Source: Leucogyrophana mollusca (Eukaryota > Basidiomycota > Agaricomycetes > Boletales). Taken from it: a DNA stretch of 48,984 nucleotides. The position numbers and the translations under genes were made by a program. The number at the start of each line of letters is the position of its first letter. Positions within the stretch are counted from its first letter, which is position 1. The stretch spans positions 1-48,984 of the forward strand of contig MU266532.1 of NCBI GenBank assembly GCA_021014945.1. Reading direction: 5' to 3'. Positions 48,117 through 48,984 of this stretch are shown here, one piece after another. Below the pieces are notes generated by a model, which was not told the DNA's origin, searched no databases, and saw only the letters and a program-made list of their open reading frames with translations.

Positions 48117-48230
48117 AAGGGACAGCAATGCTTGTGTTTGTATCCTCTACGTACATTACTTTTGTTTCTGTATCATAGCAGTAGGATCAGGTAATCTGAG
48201 CAGACGGCCACTGTTCTTTGGTCAAGGGGT

Positions 48231-48984
48231 TTATATTTCCATCTTGCCCAGAAACTTTTTTACACCGACATCATCCATACCTCCACCATCGGGGTCAACA
48301 GCTTCGATACATCTCACCACTGCTATCGTCTGTTTGACTTCCTTCGTATTAACCCATACCTTGCCATTCACACCTACCGCTGCTTCCAACGGAAACCTCG
48401 ATCCCAGAAGTGGCAGCAAGAAATGTTTCGGATCCAACAGACTTTCGCCTTGTTAGATGGGATGGACGCGATGGGGATTATGTAGACTCACAATCGGCTC
48501 ATCTGTAAGCTGCACGAAACGACGAAGCCGCCTTTGAGTTCGCCAAACCCATCAGCTTTGTGTGTCTGTGCATCGAAGCATTCCAACTCAGGTTCCATGT
48601 CTTTGTGCGCCAAGGACACCCGAGCGTAGAGTAACGATCCGACCTACATATACCGATGAGCAACCCAGATCAGAAAGATTGGGATCAGGATACTACCTTG
48701 AGATTTGGCTTGTTCCTTTTCGTTGCGCCCTCAAACGCCAATCCGTCCAAAGAGGCACTATGCGCAGACCCGATATCGACACGCCATCCCTCCCCACTTC
48801 GTCCCACCACTACGCCAATAACAGACTCTTGCGGCGCCGGCACATACTGTTCCTTCATGTTCAGCACCGTCACCGGGGAATTAAGGATTAGTGCCGTACC
48901 CGCCGCGAGTTGTTCTCGACCCACCATTTGCTCCGGTTTGCTGAATGATTGAGGGACCCGGAGCGGGTTGATATGATTGGGCTT
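48231..48984 (-). CDS. RRP40: Exosome complex component RRP40, 5' part outside the window
   Basis: The minus-strand gene enters from the right edge; its start is beyond 48984, so it is partial. The visible part has the S1-like segment VVGRSGEGWRVDIGSAHSAS, LAFEGATKRNKPNLKVGSLL, YARVSLAHKDMEPELECF, then the KH-like part LLPLLGSRFPLEAAVGVNGK with the family GxNG signature, and a C-terminal GGGMDDVGVKKFLGKMEI. Rrp40 is one of three cap subunits of the nine-subunit RNA exosome ring and guides RNA into the channel. At least two introns interrupt the visible portion. The stop lies only 114 bp from the EAF6 stop (convergent). Confidence 0.9.

Overview
The window is nuclear DNA of a mushroom-forming basidiomycete (Agaricomycetes). 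Genes are dense, lie on both strands, and are cut by many 48-62 nt GT-AG introns. The content also fits: a cerato-platanin, a TRI5-like sesquiterpene synthase, a DUF6533 seven-helix protein, a KRE9/KNH-like small secreted protein, and core eukaryotic genes. The species cannot be named from sequence alone. Reading frames were joined by eye at splice sites. Where exon coordinates are listed, I checked the phase across every junction.

The left third (1-23 kb) is the accessory, secretion-rich part. It holds a GPI-anchored eight-cysteine (CFEM-like) protein with a Ser/Gly minisatellite (1922-2691), a secreted S9 peptidase of the dipeptidyl-peptidase 5 type (3152-6198), a terpene synthase (6439-7565, minus), a cerato-platanin (9395-9838, minus), a KRE9/KNH-like wall protein (17067-17631) and a 14-exon DUF6533 membrane protein (20734-22406). 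The telomere/replication-timing factor RIF1 (10548-15517, minus) sits among them. Long gene-poor stretches separate these genes (about 7.6-9.4, 15.5-17.1 and 17.6-20.7 kb).

From 23 kb on, most genes are housekeeping: RRP36 (90S pre-ribosome), a TCP11/SOK1 protein, vacuolar ATPase subunit B, tubulin cofactor D, proteasome ATPase RPT5, NuA4 subunit EAF6, and the 3' part of exosome subunit RRP40, which runs off the right edge. Between them lie a full ABCB/MDR-type drug exporter (39166-44300) and a second small secreted protein (44602-45220). RPT5 and EAF6 share a 209 bp divergent promoter. Several pairs converge (RRP36/TCP11, ABC/secreted protein, EAF6/RRP40).

I see no operon-like cluster or wholly new system. 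The best leads are the RPT5 C-terminus ending Y-F-A (Phe where HbYX has Tyr), the N-terminal PP1-docking pair of RIF1 with an ACGCGT cluster in its promoter, a terpene synthase with an atypical first metal-binding motif, the CFEM-like repeat protein, and an unrecognised 130-residue gene at 23104-23554. Most regulatory claims are inference from motifs.
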